The notes under the pieces were generated by a model, which was not told where the DNA came from, did not search any database, and worked only from the letters and a program-made list of their open reading frames with translations. From Micromonospora sp. RP3T (GTDB taxonomy: Bacteria; Actinomycetota; Actinomycetes; Mycobacteriales; Micromonosporaceae), in NCBI RefSeq assembly GCF_003027925.1, contig NZ_PYPS01000030.1, forward strand, positions 30,824 to 94,823: 64,000 nt of DNA. The letters are read 5' to 3'. This document shows positions 41,749-49,910 of the stretch, piece by piece. The number at the start of each line of letters is the position of its first letter. Position 1 is the first letter of the stretch. The position numbers and the translations under genes were made by a program.

Positions 41749-42719
41749 AGCAGGTGCGGCCGGACGTCCTCGGCGGCCGCGTCCCCGTACGACTCGGCGA
41801 GCCGCTTGACGAACAGGTCCCGTCGGACCTCGTACTCCTGGCCGCCGAAGTTCTCCAGCACCAGGGCGGCCAGCAGGCAGCCGACCTGGGCGGCGCGCTC
41901 CAGCCCGACGCCCCAGTCGAGCGCGGCGAAGAAACCGGCCCGGAAACCGTCGCCGACGCCGGTCGGGTCGACCGCCTGGATCTCCCGCGCGATCGGCACC
42001 CGGATGGTGCCGACCTCCCGGCCGGCGATCTCCACCCCGTGCTTGCCCAGCGTGGTGACCCGCACCTTGACCCGGTCCAGCAGCTGCTCGTCGGTCAGGC
42101 CGGCCTTGCTCTGGAGCAGCGACTTCTCGTACTCGTTTGTCATCAGGTACTCGGCGCCGTCGACCAGGCCGAGCACGTCCGCGCCGTCCATACGGGCGAG
42201 CTGCTGGGACGGGTCGGCGACGAACGCGTAGCCGCGGTCCCGGCACTCGGCGGAGTGCCGGATCATCGCGGCCGGGTCGTTGGCGCTGACCAGCACCAGG
42301 TCGAGCCCGCCGAGGCGCTGCGCCACCGGGGCCAGCTCGATGTTGCGGGCCTCGCTCATCGCGCCGGCGTAGAAGGACGCGATCTGGCACATGTCGGTGT
42401 CGGTGGTGCAGACGAAGCGGGCGGTGTGCGCCACGTCGCTGACGTGCACCGAGTCGCAGTCGACGCCGTGCCGCTCCAGCCAGGACCGGTAGTCGGCGAA
42501 GTCCGCCCCGACGGCGCCGAGCAGCACCGGCCGCAGCCCGAGCTGGGCCATGCCGAACGCGATGTTGGCCGCGGTGCCGCCGCGCCGGAGCACCAGCTCG
42601 TCGACGAGGAAGGAGAGCGAGACCTTGTCGAGCTGGTCCGCGATGAGCTGGTCGGCGAAGCGGCCGGGGAAGCTCATCAGGTGGTCGGTCGCGATCGAGC
42701 CGGTCACGGCGATCTTCAT
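41745..42719 (-). CDS. adoK: PfkB-family adenosine kinase
   Basis: A 324-residue ribokinase-family enzyme that phosphorylates adenosine to AMP. The start MKIAVTGSIATDHLMSFPGRF, CTTDTDMCQIASFYAGAMSEARNI and the C-terminal catalytic DPTGVGDGFRAGF (anion hole with the catalytic Asp) match the mycobacterial adenosine kinase type (Rv2202c) as I recall it. The double Gly of LRRGGTAANIAFG, typical of the family substrate lid, is present. It is the first gene of a two-gene unit with the coupled P-loop kinase. Adenosine specificity is inferred from the mycobacterial relative. Confidence 0.87.
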   Translation of the reverse strand: MKIAVTGSIATDHLMSFPGRFADQLIADQLDKVSLSFLVDELVLRRGGTAANIAFGMAQLGLRPVLLGAVGADFADYRSWLERHGVDCDSVHVSDVAHTARFVCTTDTDMCQIASFYAGAMSEARNIELAPVAQRLGGLDLVLVSANDPAAMIRHSAECRDRGYAFVADPSQQLARMDGADVLGLVDGAEYLMTNEYEKSLLQSKAGLTDEQLLDRVKVRVTTLGKHGVEIAGREVGTIRVPIAREIQAVDPTGVGDGFRAGFFAALDWGVGLERAAQVGCLLAALVLENFGGQEYEVRRDLFVKRLAESYGDAAAEDVRPHLL

Positions 42720-42830
42720 GTCAACCCTCGTGGTCGGGAGCACGGCGCGGTCAGACTACCGGGCGTTCCGGCGCTCCGGTCGATGTCGGTCGTGAACCGA
42801 CCATTCACCGCACGTTCGCGTAGCAACGAA

Positions 42831-42868
42831 AACGGCGGAACCACCCCGGAAGGGATGGTTCCGCCGTT
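42831..42868 (-). terminator. Intrinsic terminator of erpA
   Basis: Positions 42831-42843 and 42856-42868 form a perfect 13-bp stem with a 12-base loop, 24 bases beyond the erpA stop. On the minus strand the stem ends in GTT and runs into TTCG, giving a TTTTCG tract. This is one of the clearest rho-independent terminators in the window. Confidence 0.85.
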
Positions 42869-42892
42869 CGGCAGGTGTTTCGGCCCGTCGAC

Positions 42893-43264
42893 TCAGCTGA
42901 ACGAGTCGCCGCAGGCGCAGGAGCTGCCGGCGTTCGGGTTGTCGATGGTAAAGCCCTGGGCGTCGATCCGGTCGGCGAAGTCGATCGTGGCGCCGGTCAG
43001 GTACGGGGCGCTCATCCGGTCGACGACGACCTCGACACCGCCGAAGTCGGTGACGACGTCACCGTCGAGCGACCGCTCGTCGAAGAAGAGCTGGTACCGC
43101 AGGCCGGAGCAGCCACCCGGCTGCACGGCGACGCGGAGCCGCAGGTCGTCGCGGCCTTCCTGCTCGATCAGGGCCTTGACCTTCTGCGCCGCGACGTCGG
43201 TGAGGACGACGGTGCTGGGGGCCTCCTTGGCCTCGGTCGACTCGGTCTGCGCTGGCGTGGTCAC
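42893..43264 (-). CDS. erpA: HesB/IscA-type iron-sulfur cluster insertion protein
   Basis: A 123-residue A-type Fe-S carrier with the three conserved cysteines: one in PGGCSGLRY and two in the C-terminal SSCACGDSF. A polar N-terminal ~20-residue extension precedes the fold. It delivers [2Fe-2S] or [4Fe-4S] clusters to apoproteins, such as NadA encoded nearby and the Rieske protein. GTG at 43264 has GGAGA upstream. It follows the glycerate kinase gene by 136 bp on the same strand and ends at a strong terminator. The order matches Rv2204c-Rv2205c as I recall it. Confidence 0.93.
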   Translation of the reverse strand: MTTPAQTESTEAKEAPSTVVLTDVAAQKVKALIEQEGRDDLRLRVAVQPGGCSGLRYQLFFDERSLDGDVVTDFGGVEVVVDRMSAPYLTGATIDFADRIDAQGFTIDNPNAGSSCACGDSFS

Positions 43265-43400
43265 GTGGAAGTCTCCCTGCGCGGTATGAGGTCCGGACGT
43301 ACTGGCCAACGCCGCACGTCCGCCAGTATTCCCGGTGGTCCGCCTCCGATCGTACGCCGCTGTCGGCGTGATCACCCGGCAGCGTGACCAGCGGAACGCC

Positions 43401-44537
43401 TCAGCGGCTCCACTGGCCGGCCAGCCGGGCGCCGAGCGCGCGCAGCCCCTCGGCCGGCCGCTCCATCGCCGCCGCCACTCCCCCACGCTCCTCGCCGCCG
43501 AAGTGCTCGACCAGGCTGTGCGCCTCGGTCACGCCGGCCGCGGCGGCCTCTCGCCGCCCGGTGCTCACCCGTCCCGCCAGCACCAGGCACGGCACACCGC
43601 GGTCGCGGGCCGCCCCGGCCACGCCGGCGACCACCTTGCCGCGCAGCGACTGGTGGTCGAAGGAACCCTCGCCGGTGATCACCAGGTCGGCGGCGTCCAG
43701 CGCGGCGTCCAAGCCGACCGAGCGGGTGACCAGGCCGATGCCCGACTCGCGCCGGCCGCCGAGGGCCAGCACCGCCGCGCCGAGGCCACCGGCCGCGCCG
43801 CCGCCGGGCAGCGCGCCGAGGTCGGGCGGGCACCCGGGCAGCGTCTCGGTGAGCACGGCCGCCCAGCGCTCCAGCGCGGCGTCCAGCAGCAGCACGTCCG
43901 CCCGGCCGGCGCCCTTCTGCGGCCCGAAGACGCTGCTCGCGCCGTGCAGCCCGAGCAGCGGGTTGTCCACGTCGGTGGCGGCGACCAGCGTCGCGCCCCG
44001 CAACCGGGGTACGCCGTCGAGCGCGGCGACCCCGGCCAGCGCCGCCCCGCCGTACGGCAACGCCCGGCCGCCGGCGTCGAGCGCTGTGACGCCGAGCGGG
44101 ACGAGCATCCCGGCGCCGCCGTCGTTGGTGGCCGAGCCGCCCAGCCCGAGCACCACGGTCCGCGCGCCCGCCTCGACCGCGGCGGCGACCAGCAGTCCCA
44201 GCCCGTACGACGTGGTGGCCTTCGGGTCCCGTTCGGCGGCGGACAGCAGGTGCAGGCCGCACGCCTGCGCGCTCTCCAGGTACGCCACGCCGTCGTCGGT
44301 GAGCAGGATCTCACCGGCGGCGGGACGGCCGAGCGGGTCGACGGTGGGCACCGGCAACCGCCGCCCGGGCAGCGCCCCGGCGAGCACCTCGACGAACCCG
44401 GGTCCGCCGTCGGCGAGCGGTCGGAGCAGCAGGTCGTCGTCTCCGGCGACGGTCCGCCAGCCCTCGGCCACCGCGGCGGCCACCTCCGGGGCCGACAGGG
44501 TGCCGGCGAACTTGTCCGGGCAGAGGAGCACGCGCAT
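43401..44537 (-). CDS. glxK: Glycerate kinase (GlxK/GarK family)
   Basis: A 378-residue enzyme that phosphorylates D-glycerate, feeding glyoxylate or serine-derived carbon into glycolysis. The start MRVLLCPDKFAGTLSAPEVAAAV, the LRPLADGGPGFVEVL segment, LGLGGSATNDGGAGML and DLVITGEGSFDHQSLRGKVVAGVA are family signatures. It is divergent from nadA with 67 bp between starts, and upstream of erpA. The position matches the mycobacterial Rv2205c. Whether the product is 2- or 3-phosphoglycerate cannot be told from sequence. Confidence 0.93.
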   Translation of the reverse strand: MRVLLCPDKFAGTLSAPEVAAAVAEGWRTVAGDDDLLLRPLADGGPGFVEVLAGALPGRRLPVPTVDPLGRPAAGEILLTDDGVAYLESAQACGLHLLSAAERDPKATTSYGLGLLVAAAVEAGARTVVLGLGGSATNDGGAGMLVPLGVTALDAGGRALPYGGAALAGVAALDGVPRLRGATLVAATDVDNPLLGLHGASSVFGPQKGAGRADVLLLDAALERWAAVLTETLPGCPPDLGALPGGGAAGGLGAAVLALGGRRESGIGLVTRSVGLDAALDAADLVITGEGSFDHQSLRGKVVAGVAGAARDRGVPCLVLAGRVSTGRREAAAAGVTEAHSLVEHFGGEERGGVAAAMERPAEGLRALGARLAGQWSR

Positions 44538-44604
44538 GCCGAGCAGTGTGGCAGGCCACATCCGGGGCGGCTGCGCGGCGGCCGGGCTGTGGGACCATGG
44601 GGAC

Positions 44605-45780
44605 GTGACTTCGACCTGGGTTGAGCCCTCCAACACGGCCACTGCGCTGCTGCTCCTCGGCCGCGGCAGCGATCCCGCCACCGAGCGTGGCGTGGAGTGT
44701 CCGGGTGACCTCCCCGCGCCGAGCGATCCGGACCTGGTGGCCCGCGCGACCGCCGCGAAGGCGGCGCTCGGCACGAAGGTGTTCGTGCTGGGCCACCACT
44801 ACCAGCGCGACGAGGTGATCCAGTTCGCCGACGTGACAGGCGACTCGTTCAAGCTGGCCCGGGAGGCGGCGGCCCGCCCGGACGCGGAGTACATCGTCTT
44901 CTGCGGCGTGCACTTCATGGCCGAGAGCGCGGACATCCTGACCTCGGAGGCGCAGAAGGTGATCCTGCCGGACCTCGCCGCCGGTTGCTCGATGGCCGAC
45001 ATGGCCGTGTTGTCGCAGGTCGAGTCCGCCTGGGACACGCTGACCGACCTGGGTGTGGCGGCGGACACCGTCCCGGTGACGTACATGAACTCCTCGGCCG
45101 ACATCAAGGGTTTCGTCGGCCGGCACGGCGGCGTGGTCTGCACCTCGTCGAACGCCAAGCGGGCGCTGGACTGGGCGTTCGAGCAGGGCCGCAAGGTGCT
45201 GTTCCTGCCCGACCAGCACCTGGGCCGCAACACGGCGGTGCTGGAGATGGGCTTCTCGCTCGACGACTGCGTGCTCTACGACCCGCACAAGCCGGGCGGC
45301 GGGCTCACCGCGGAGCAGGTCCGCGACGCGAAGATGATCCTGTGGCGCGGGCACTGCTCGGTGCACGGCCGGTTCACCCTCGACAGCGTGCACGACGTAC
45401 GGGCGCGGGTGCCCGGGGTGAACGTGCTGGTGCACCCGGAGTGCCGCCACGAGGTGGTCACCGCCGCCGACCTGGTGGGCTCCACCGAGTTCATCATCAA
45501 GGCCATCGAGGCGGCCCCGGCCGGCTCGTCGTGGGCGGTGGGCACCGAGCTGAACCTGGTCCGCCGGCTCGCGCTGGCCCACCCGGACAAGCAGATCATG
45601 TTCCTCGACCGGGCGGTCTGCTACTGCTCGACGATGAACCGGATCGACCTGCCGCACCTGGTCTGGGCGTTGGAGGAGCTGGTCGCCGGCCGCGTGGTCA
45701 ACCAGATCACGGTGGACCCGGAGACCGCCGGCCACGCCCGCGCGGCGCTGGACCAGATGTTGGCGCTGCCCGGCGCCTGA
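44605..45780 (+). CDS. nadA: Quinolinate synthase
   Basis: A 391-residue [4Fe-4S] enzyme that condenses iminoaspartate with dihydroxyacetone phosphate to quinolinate in de novo NAD synthesis. Signatures are VLGHHYQRDEVIQFAD near the start, the three cluster cysteines in VFCGVHFMAESADIL, VHPECRHEV and CYCSTMNR, and the repeated-domain segments PDQHLGRNT and GTELNLVRRLA. GTG at 44605 follows GGGGAC. NadB and NadC are not adjacent in this window, so the pathway is split. Cluster supply by the neighbouring ErpA is plausible. Confidence 0.95.
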   Translation: MTSTWVEPSNTATALLLLGRGSDPATERGVECPGDLPAPSDPDLVARATAAKAALGTKVFVLGHHYQRDEVIQFADVTGDSFKLAREAAARPDAEYIVFCGVHFMAESADILTSEAQKVILPDLAAGCSMADMAVLSQVESAWDTLTDLGVAADTVPVTYMNSSADIKGFVGRHGGVVCTSSNAKRALDWAFEQGRKVLFLPDQHLGRNTAVLEMGFSLDDCVLYDPHKPGGGLTAEQVRDAKMILWRGHCSVHGRFTLDSVHDVRARVPGVNVLVHPECRHEVVTAADLVGSTEFIIKAIEAAPAGSSWAVGTELNLVRRLALAHPDKQIMFLDRAVCYCSTMNRIDLPHLVWALEELVAGRVVNQITVDPETAGHARAALDQMLALPGA

Positions 45781-45994
45781 TCACCCTCGGTGAGATAGCT
45801 GGCACGGAAACGTACCGGACACCCCGGTTCGTGCCCCCGCTGGCGATGTGACCGATTCCATTCTCGTCACGGAGGGCTATGCTGCCGGGGCGACGACATA
45901 CGCGTGCCGGTTTTCCCATGGCCGCGATCCGGGTAGCGATGACCAATCGCGAGCCCTCACCTACACGGCAACACCCAACGCGCTGGAGGTTGCG

Positions 45995-47350
45995 TTGACC
46001 GACGACGTCCTGGTCGTACACGGAGGCACTCCGCTCGAAGGGCGGATCCGCGTGCGCGGCGCGAAGAACCTCGTGTCCAAGGCGATGGTGGCCGCCCTGC
46101 TCGGCGACACACCGAGCCGGCTGTTCGACGTGCCGCGGATCCGTGACGTCGAGGTGGTCCGCGGGCTGCTCGGCCTGCACGGGGTGAAGGTGACCGACGG
46201 CGCCGAGGACGGCGAGCTGGTGTTCGACCCGTCCAACGTCGAGAGCGCCAGCACCGACCAGATCAACGTGCACGCCGGGTCCAGTCGGATCCCGATCCTG
46301 TTCTGCGGACCGCTGCTGCACCGGCTCGGCCACGCGTTCATCCCCGACCTGGGCGGCTGCCACATCGGCCCGCGCCCGATCGACTTCCACCTGCAGGCGC
46401 TGCGCGAGTTCGGCGCGACCGTCGACAAGACCCCCGAGGGTCTGCACCTGTCGGCGCCGAACGGGCTGCACGGCACCAAGTTCGCCCTGCCGTACCCGAG
46501 CGTCGGCGCCACCGAGCAGGTGCTGCTGACCGCGGTGATGGCCGAGGGCGTCACCGAGCTGCGCAACGCCGCCGTCGAGCCGGAGATCATCGACCTGATC
46601 TGCATCCTGCAGAAGATGGGCGCGATCATCAAGGTCCACACCGACCGGGTGATCGAGATCCAGGGCGTCAAGAAGCTGCACGGCTACACGCACCGGCCGA
46701 TCCCCGACCGCATCGAGGCCGCGAGCTGGGCGGCGGCGGCGCTGGCCACCCGCGGCCACGTCGAGGTGCTCGGCGCGCAGCAGGCCGACATGATGACGTT
46801 CCTGAACATCTTCCGCTCCGTCGGCGGCGAGTACGAGGTCACCGACACCCGGCCGCCGAAGCTCGGCGACCCCGGCCAGGAGGGCGGCATCCGGTTCTGG
46901 CACCCGGGCGGCGAGCTGAACGCGGTGGCCCTGGAGACCGACGTGCACCCCGGCTTCATGACCGACTGGCAGCAGCCGCTGGTGGTCGCGCTCACCCAGG
47001 CCCGGGGCCTGTCGATCGTCCACGAGACGGTCTACGAGCAGCGGCTCGGCTACACCGAGGCGCTGAACACGATGGGCGCCAACATCCAGGTCTACCGGGA
47101 CTGCCTCGGCGGCACCCCGTGCCGTTTCGGCCGGCGCAACTTCAAGCACTCGGCGGTGATCGCCGGCCCGAGCAAGCTGCACGCGGCCGACCTGGTCATT
47201 CCGGACCTGCGGGCCGGGTTCAGCCACCTCATCGCGGCGCTCGCCGCCGAGGGCACCTCCCGGGTGTACGGCGTCGACCTGATCAACCGGGGCTACGAGG
47301 ACTTCGAGGCCAAGCTGGCTGACCTGGGCGCGCACGTCGAGCGTCCCTGA
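45995..47350 (+). CDS. murA: UDP-N-acetylglucosamine 1-carboxyvinyltransferase-like protein
   Basis: A 451-residue MurA-family enzyme adding enolpyruvate to UDP-GlcNAc, the first committed step of peptidoglycan synthesis. Lys-Asn of the substrate site (GAKN), the catalytic-loop Cys in LGGCHIGPRPIDFHL and PDRIEAASWA are present. The Cys would make it potentially fosfomycin-sensitive, unlike the Asp form in mycobacteria. TTG at 45995 is chosen because GGAGG lies six bases upstream and VLVVHGGTPLEGRIRV follows; a frame from 45848 would add 49 residues. Micromonospora relatives often have a second murA near the ATP synthase genes, so this may be a paralogue. The 214-bp gap after nadA has a GGAAA-N16-GTT pair near 45806 that may be an ECF-type promoter. 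Confidence 0.88.
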   Translation: MTDDVLVVHGGTPLEGRIRVRGAKNLVSKAMVAALLGDTPSRLFDVPRIRDVEVVRGLLGLHGVKVTDGAEDGELVFDPSNVESASTDQINVHAGSSRIPILFCGPLLHRLGHAFIPDLGGCHIGPRPIDFHLQALREFGATVDKTPEGLHLSAPNGLHGTKFALPYPSVGATEQVLLTAVMAEGVTELRNAAVEPEIIDLICILQKMGAIIKVHTDRVIEIQGVKKLHGYTHRPIPDRIEAASWAAAALATRGHVEVLGAQQADMMTFLNIFRSVGGEYEVTDTRPPKLGDPGQEGGIRFWHPGGELNAVALETDVHPGFMTDWQQPLVVALTQARGLSIVHETVYEQRLGYTEALNTMGANIQVYRDCLGGTPCRFGRRNFKHSAVIAGPSKLHAADLVIPDLRAGFSHLIAALAAEGTSRVYGVDLINRGYEDFEAKLADLGAHVERP

Positions 47351-47364
47351 TCCACCCGGTCACC

Positions 47365-47394
47365 GGCCCGGCGCACCGCGATGTGCGCCGGGCC
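47365..47394 (+). terminator. Hairpin after murA
   Basis: Positions 47365-47376 and 47383-47394 form a perfect 12-bp GC-rich stem with a six-base loop, 15 bases after the murA stop. No T-run follows. It probably ends or weakens the murA transcript before the DUF3043 gene. Confidence 0.55.
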
Positions 47395-47419
47395 GCACCG
47401 GTTGGCTACCCTTGCCGGC

Positions 47420-48028
47420 GTGCCGTCGCTGTTTCGCCGCAAGTCCGCCGACCCCGTCGAGGAGTCCGTCACCACGGTGACGACCGACGAGGAGTCCGCC
47501 GCCGCCCGCCCCCGGGGCTACACGCCCAGCAAGAAGGAGTTGGGGCGGACCACTCCGAAGCGTCCGGCCGCCGGTCGCCGGGCCGCCGCGCCGGTCCGTC
47601 CGCTGACCAAGGAGGAGGCCCGGGAGCAGCGCCGCACGGCGCGCGCCGAGGCCAGCGCCGAATTCCGCCGCGAGGGCGGTCCGCGGGACCGCGGGCCGGA
47701 GCGCCTGCTGGCCCGCAACGTGGTCGACTCCCGGCGTACGATCGGCACCTGGTTCTTCGGTGGCGCGCTGATCGTGCTGGTCGGCTCCAACCAGGCCATG
47801 CCGCCGGTCGTGCGGCTGGCGTCCAACCTGCTCTGGGGCGCGCTGGCGCTGGGCGTCCTGATCGACTCGGTGCTGATCTCCCGGAAGATCAAGAAGCTGG
47901 TCCGTGAGCGCTTCCCGAAGAGCACCGAGAAGCTGGGCTCGCTCTACTTCTACGCGATCATGCGGTCGATCACGTTCCGGAAGATGCGCGCCCCGGCCCC
48001 CCGGGTCAACATCGGCGACAAGGTCTGA
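47420..48028 (+). CDS. DUF3043-family membrane protein
   Basis: A 202-residue protein. The N-terminal ~105 residues are charged and Arg/Lys-rich (RRKSADPVEE, KEEAREQRRTARAEASAEFRREGG); two hydrophobic segments follow (about 115-130 and 138-158), then a basic tail (RKIKKLVRERFPKSTEKLG). This matches DUF3043, a small actinobacterial membrane family of unknown role; Rv2206 holds the same position next to glycerate kinase in M. tuberculosis as I recall it. It is convergent with the ABC exporter, with the second 60-bp repeat between. Confidence 0.85.
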   Translation: MPSLFRRKSADPVEESVTTVTTDEESAAARPRGYTPSKKELGRTTPKRPAAGRRAAAPVRPLTKEEAREQRRTARAEASAEFRREGGPRDRGPERLLARNVVDSRRTIGTWFFGGALIVLVGSNQAMPPVVRLASNLLWGALALGVLIDSVLISRKIKKLVRERFPKSTEKLGSLYFYAIMRSITFRKMRAPAPRVNIGDKV

Positions 48029-48031
48029 GCA

Positions 48032-48091
48032 ACACGTTAAGAGGGGCCCCCTGCTATACGCCAGGCGTTAAGAGGGGGCCCTTCCTTTCGC
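48032..48091. repeat. 60-bp dispersed intergenic element, copy B
   Basis: Read on the minus strand from 48091 to 48032 this matches copy A (41121-41180) at 49 of 60 positions without gaps. It contains two direct TTAACG plus GGGGCCCC-core units. It sits at a convergent junction, and the end of the ABC ATPase gene (last ~12 codons and stop at 48054-48056) lies inside it. Both copies therefore have the same relation to a gene 3' end. Confidence 0.85.
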
Positions 48092-49040
48092 TCTGGTAGA
48101 GGCGGGCGACGACCTCCTCGATGTCCGGCTCCACGATCGAGATGTCGCGCAGCGTGGCCAGGCCGGCCAGCCCGGCCACCACCTCGGCGACGCTCGCCCG
48201 GTCCAGCGCGAACACCAGCCGCCGCCCGTCCGCCTCCACCCGCTGCACCGGCGCGCCCGGCAGCACCGGCGGCTCGGGCAGCGCGGTGTCCAGCTCGGCG
48301 ACCACCATGCGGCGGGAGCCGTACCTGCGGTGCAGCTCCGCGATCGACCCGTCGTGCACCACCCGGCCGTGGTCGACGACCACGAGCCGCCGGCAGAGCC
48401 GCTCGATGTCGGCCAGGTCGTGCGTGGTGAGCACCAGCGTGGTGTCACCGGCCCGGCCCAGCTCGGCCAGGAAGCCCCGGACCGCCTGCTTGCTCACCAC
48501 GTCCAGCCCGATGGTCGGCTCGTCCAGGAAGAGCACCTCCGGGCCGTGCAGCAGCGCCGCGGTCAGCTCGCCGCGCATCCGCTGCCCCAGGGAGAGCTGC
48601 CGGACCGGGGTGTCCAGGAACGCGTCCAGGTCGAGCAGGTCCCGGCAGCGGGCCAGCCGCGCCGCGTGCGCGCCGGCCGGCACCCGGTAGACGTGCCGCA
48701 GCAGGTCGAACGAGTCCCGCAGCGGCAGGTCCCACCAGAGCTGCGACCGCTGCCCGAACACCACCCCGATGCGCAGCGCCAGCCGGGTCCGGTCGGCCAC
48801 CGGCCGCAGCCCGCAGACCCGGGCCCGGCCCGCCGACGGCATGAGCACACCGGTGAGCATCTTCAGCGTGGTCGACTTCCCGGCGCCGTTCGGGCCGATG
48901 TAGCCGAGCATCTCGCCGCGCTCCACCCGCAGGTCGACGCCGTCGACCGCGGTCACCGTCCGTTTCTCGCGGCGCAGCGTCCCGGTCCTCACCCGCACCG
49001 TGAACTCCTTGCGCAGCCCGTCCATCTCGATGACGTTCAT
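48054..49040 (-). CDS. ABC transporter ATP-binding protein
   Basis: A 328-residue ATPase with Walker A IGPNGAGKST, Q-loop, signature LSLGQRMRGE, Walker B VLFLDEPTIGLD and the H-loop His in LTTHDLADIE. It has a ~90-residue C-terminal extension typical of exporter ATPases of the DrrA/NatA type. Its ATG overlaps the permease stop (ATGA). The last ~12 residues (RKGPLLTPGV end) are encoded by a dispersed 60-bp repeat, so the natural end may have been replaced. It forms an export complex with the two permeases encoded upstream; the cargo is unknown. Confidence 0.9.
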   Translation of the reverse strand: MNVIEMDGLRKEFTVRVRTGTLRREKRTVTAVDGVDLRVERGEMLGYIGPNGAGKSTTLKMLTGVLMPSAGRARVCGLRPVADRTRLALRIGVVFGQRSQLWWDLPLRDSFDLLRHVYRVPAGAHAARLARCRDLLDLDAFLDTPVRQLSLGQRMRGELTAALLHGPEVLFLDEPTIGLDVVSKQAVRGFLAELGRAGDTTLVLTTHDLADIERLCRRLVVVDHGRVVHDGSIAELHRRYGSRRMVVAELDTALPEPPVLPGAPVQRVEADGRRLVFALDRASVAEVVAGLAGLATLRDISIVEPDIEEVVARLYQSERKGPLLTPGV

Positions 49041-49906
49041 GACCCCGTACTCCGGTAGTGACGGACCCCGACGCGCCAGGCCACGACCGCGACCGCCGCC
49101 GCGACCAGCGCGACGCCCGGCGACGCCCAGCCCACCCAGGCCGGCAGGCCCAGCGGGTCGGCCCGGCCGAGCAGCGCCAGCGCCGGGTGGTAACTGACGA
49201 ATGCGAACCCCATCCCGTACGCGAACAGCGCGCGGAACCACCCGCCGTAGATGGTGACCGGGTACGAGGTGAAGTCGCGCCCGCCGTAGGTGACCGAGTT
49301 GGCCAGCTCGCCGGAGTCGACCCAGTAGAACGACACGGTGGCGGTGGTGACGAAGACCGAGGCGAAGAAGACCACCGCGGCCGGCGGGGCGACCACTGCC
49401 AGCGCGACCCGGCCCGGGGTCCAGTCGATCCCGGCCGAGGCGAGCGCGAACCCGAGCACCGCCAGGCCGAACACCGCGCGGGACACCTTACGCAACGGCA
49501 GGTCCATCAGCAGCAGTTGGGGCAGCGCGGCGAGCGGGCGGACCAGCACCGCGTCGAAGAGGCCGGTGCGCACGTACCGGGGCAGCCGTTCGACGTTGCC
49601 GACCAGCAGGTCGGCGGCGGCGAACCCGCACGACGACAGCCCGACCACGACAAGCGTCTCGCGCAGCGTGAAGCCGCCCAGCTCACGCGTCACCCCGAAG
49701 ATCACCAGGACGGTGACCACGTCGAACACGGTCGCGCCCAGGTTGCCGACCAGGTCGACCACGAACGACGTGCGGTAGGCCGCCTGCGAACGCGCCTGCG
49801 CCCCGAGCAGCGCCCGGTACGCCCGCAGCGCCCCACCGCCGACCTCAGCCACCCTGGGCGCACCGCCGTGCTCAGCCACCCTGGGCGCACCGCTGTGCTC
49901 AGCCAC
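49037..49906 (-). CDS. ABC-2-type permease subunit
   Basis: A 289-residue protein with about six transmembrane segments (e.g. VLVIFGVTRELGGFTLRETLVVVGL, VFGLAVLGFALASAGI, VALVAAAVAVVAWRVG). It belongs to the ABC-2/DUF990-like exporter permeases that come as adjacent pairs. The start is ambiguous: GTGs at 49906, 49879 and 49852 all lie within a 27-bp tandem repeat, each preceded by CAGG. The first overlaps the upstream permease stop and is used here. The gene is coupled to the ATPase downstream. Confidence 0.85.
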   Translation of the reverse strand: MAEHSGAPRVAEHGGAPRVAEVGGGALRAYRALLGAQARSQAAYRTSFVVDLVGNLGATVFDVVTVLVIFGVTRELGGFTLRETLVVVGLSSCGFAAADLLVGNVERLPRYVRTGLFDAVLVRPLAALPQLLLMDLPLRKVSRAVFGLAVLGFALASAGIDWTPGRVALAVVAPPAAVVFFASVFVTTATVSFYWVDSGELANSVTYGGRDFTSYPVTIYGGWFRALFAYGMGFAFVSYHPALALLGRADPLGLPAWVGWASPGVALVAAAVAVVAWRVGVRHYRSTGS

Positions 49907-49910
49907 CCTG
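49834..49910 (-). repeat. 27-bp tandem repeat spanning the permease start
   Basis: Nearly three copies of a 27-bp unit (49834-49860, 49861-49887, partial 49888-49910), encoding VAEHGGAPR-type nonapeptides. Each copy carries a possible GTG start. Copy-number change would alter the number of start codons and the length of the N-terminus by nine residues without frameshift. Confidence 0.85.

Noticed and set aside
45848..45994. Extended murA N-terminus
   Set aside because: 49 additional residues have no family similarity; TTG at 45995 with GGAGG gives the normal MurA start.
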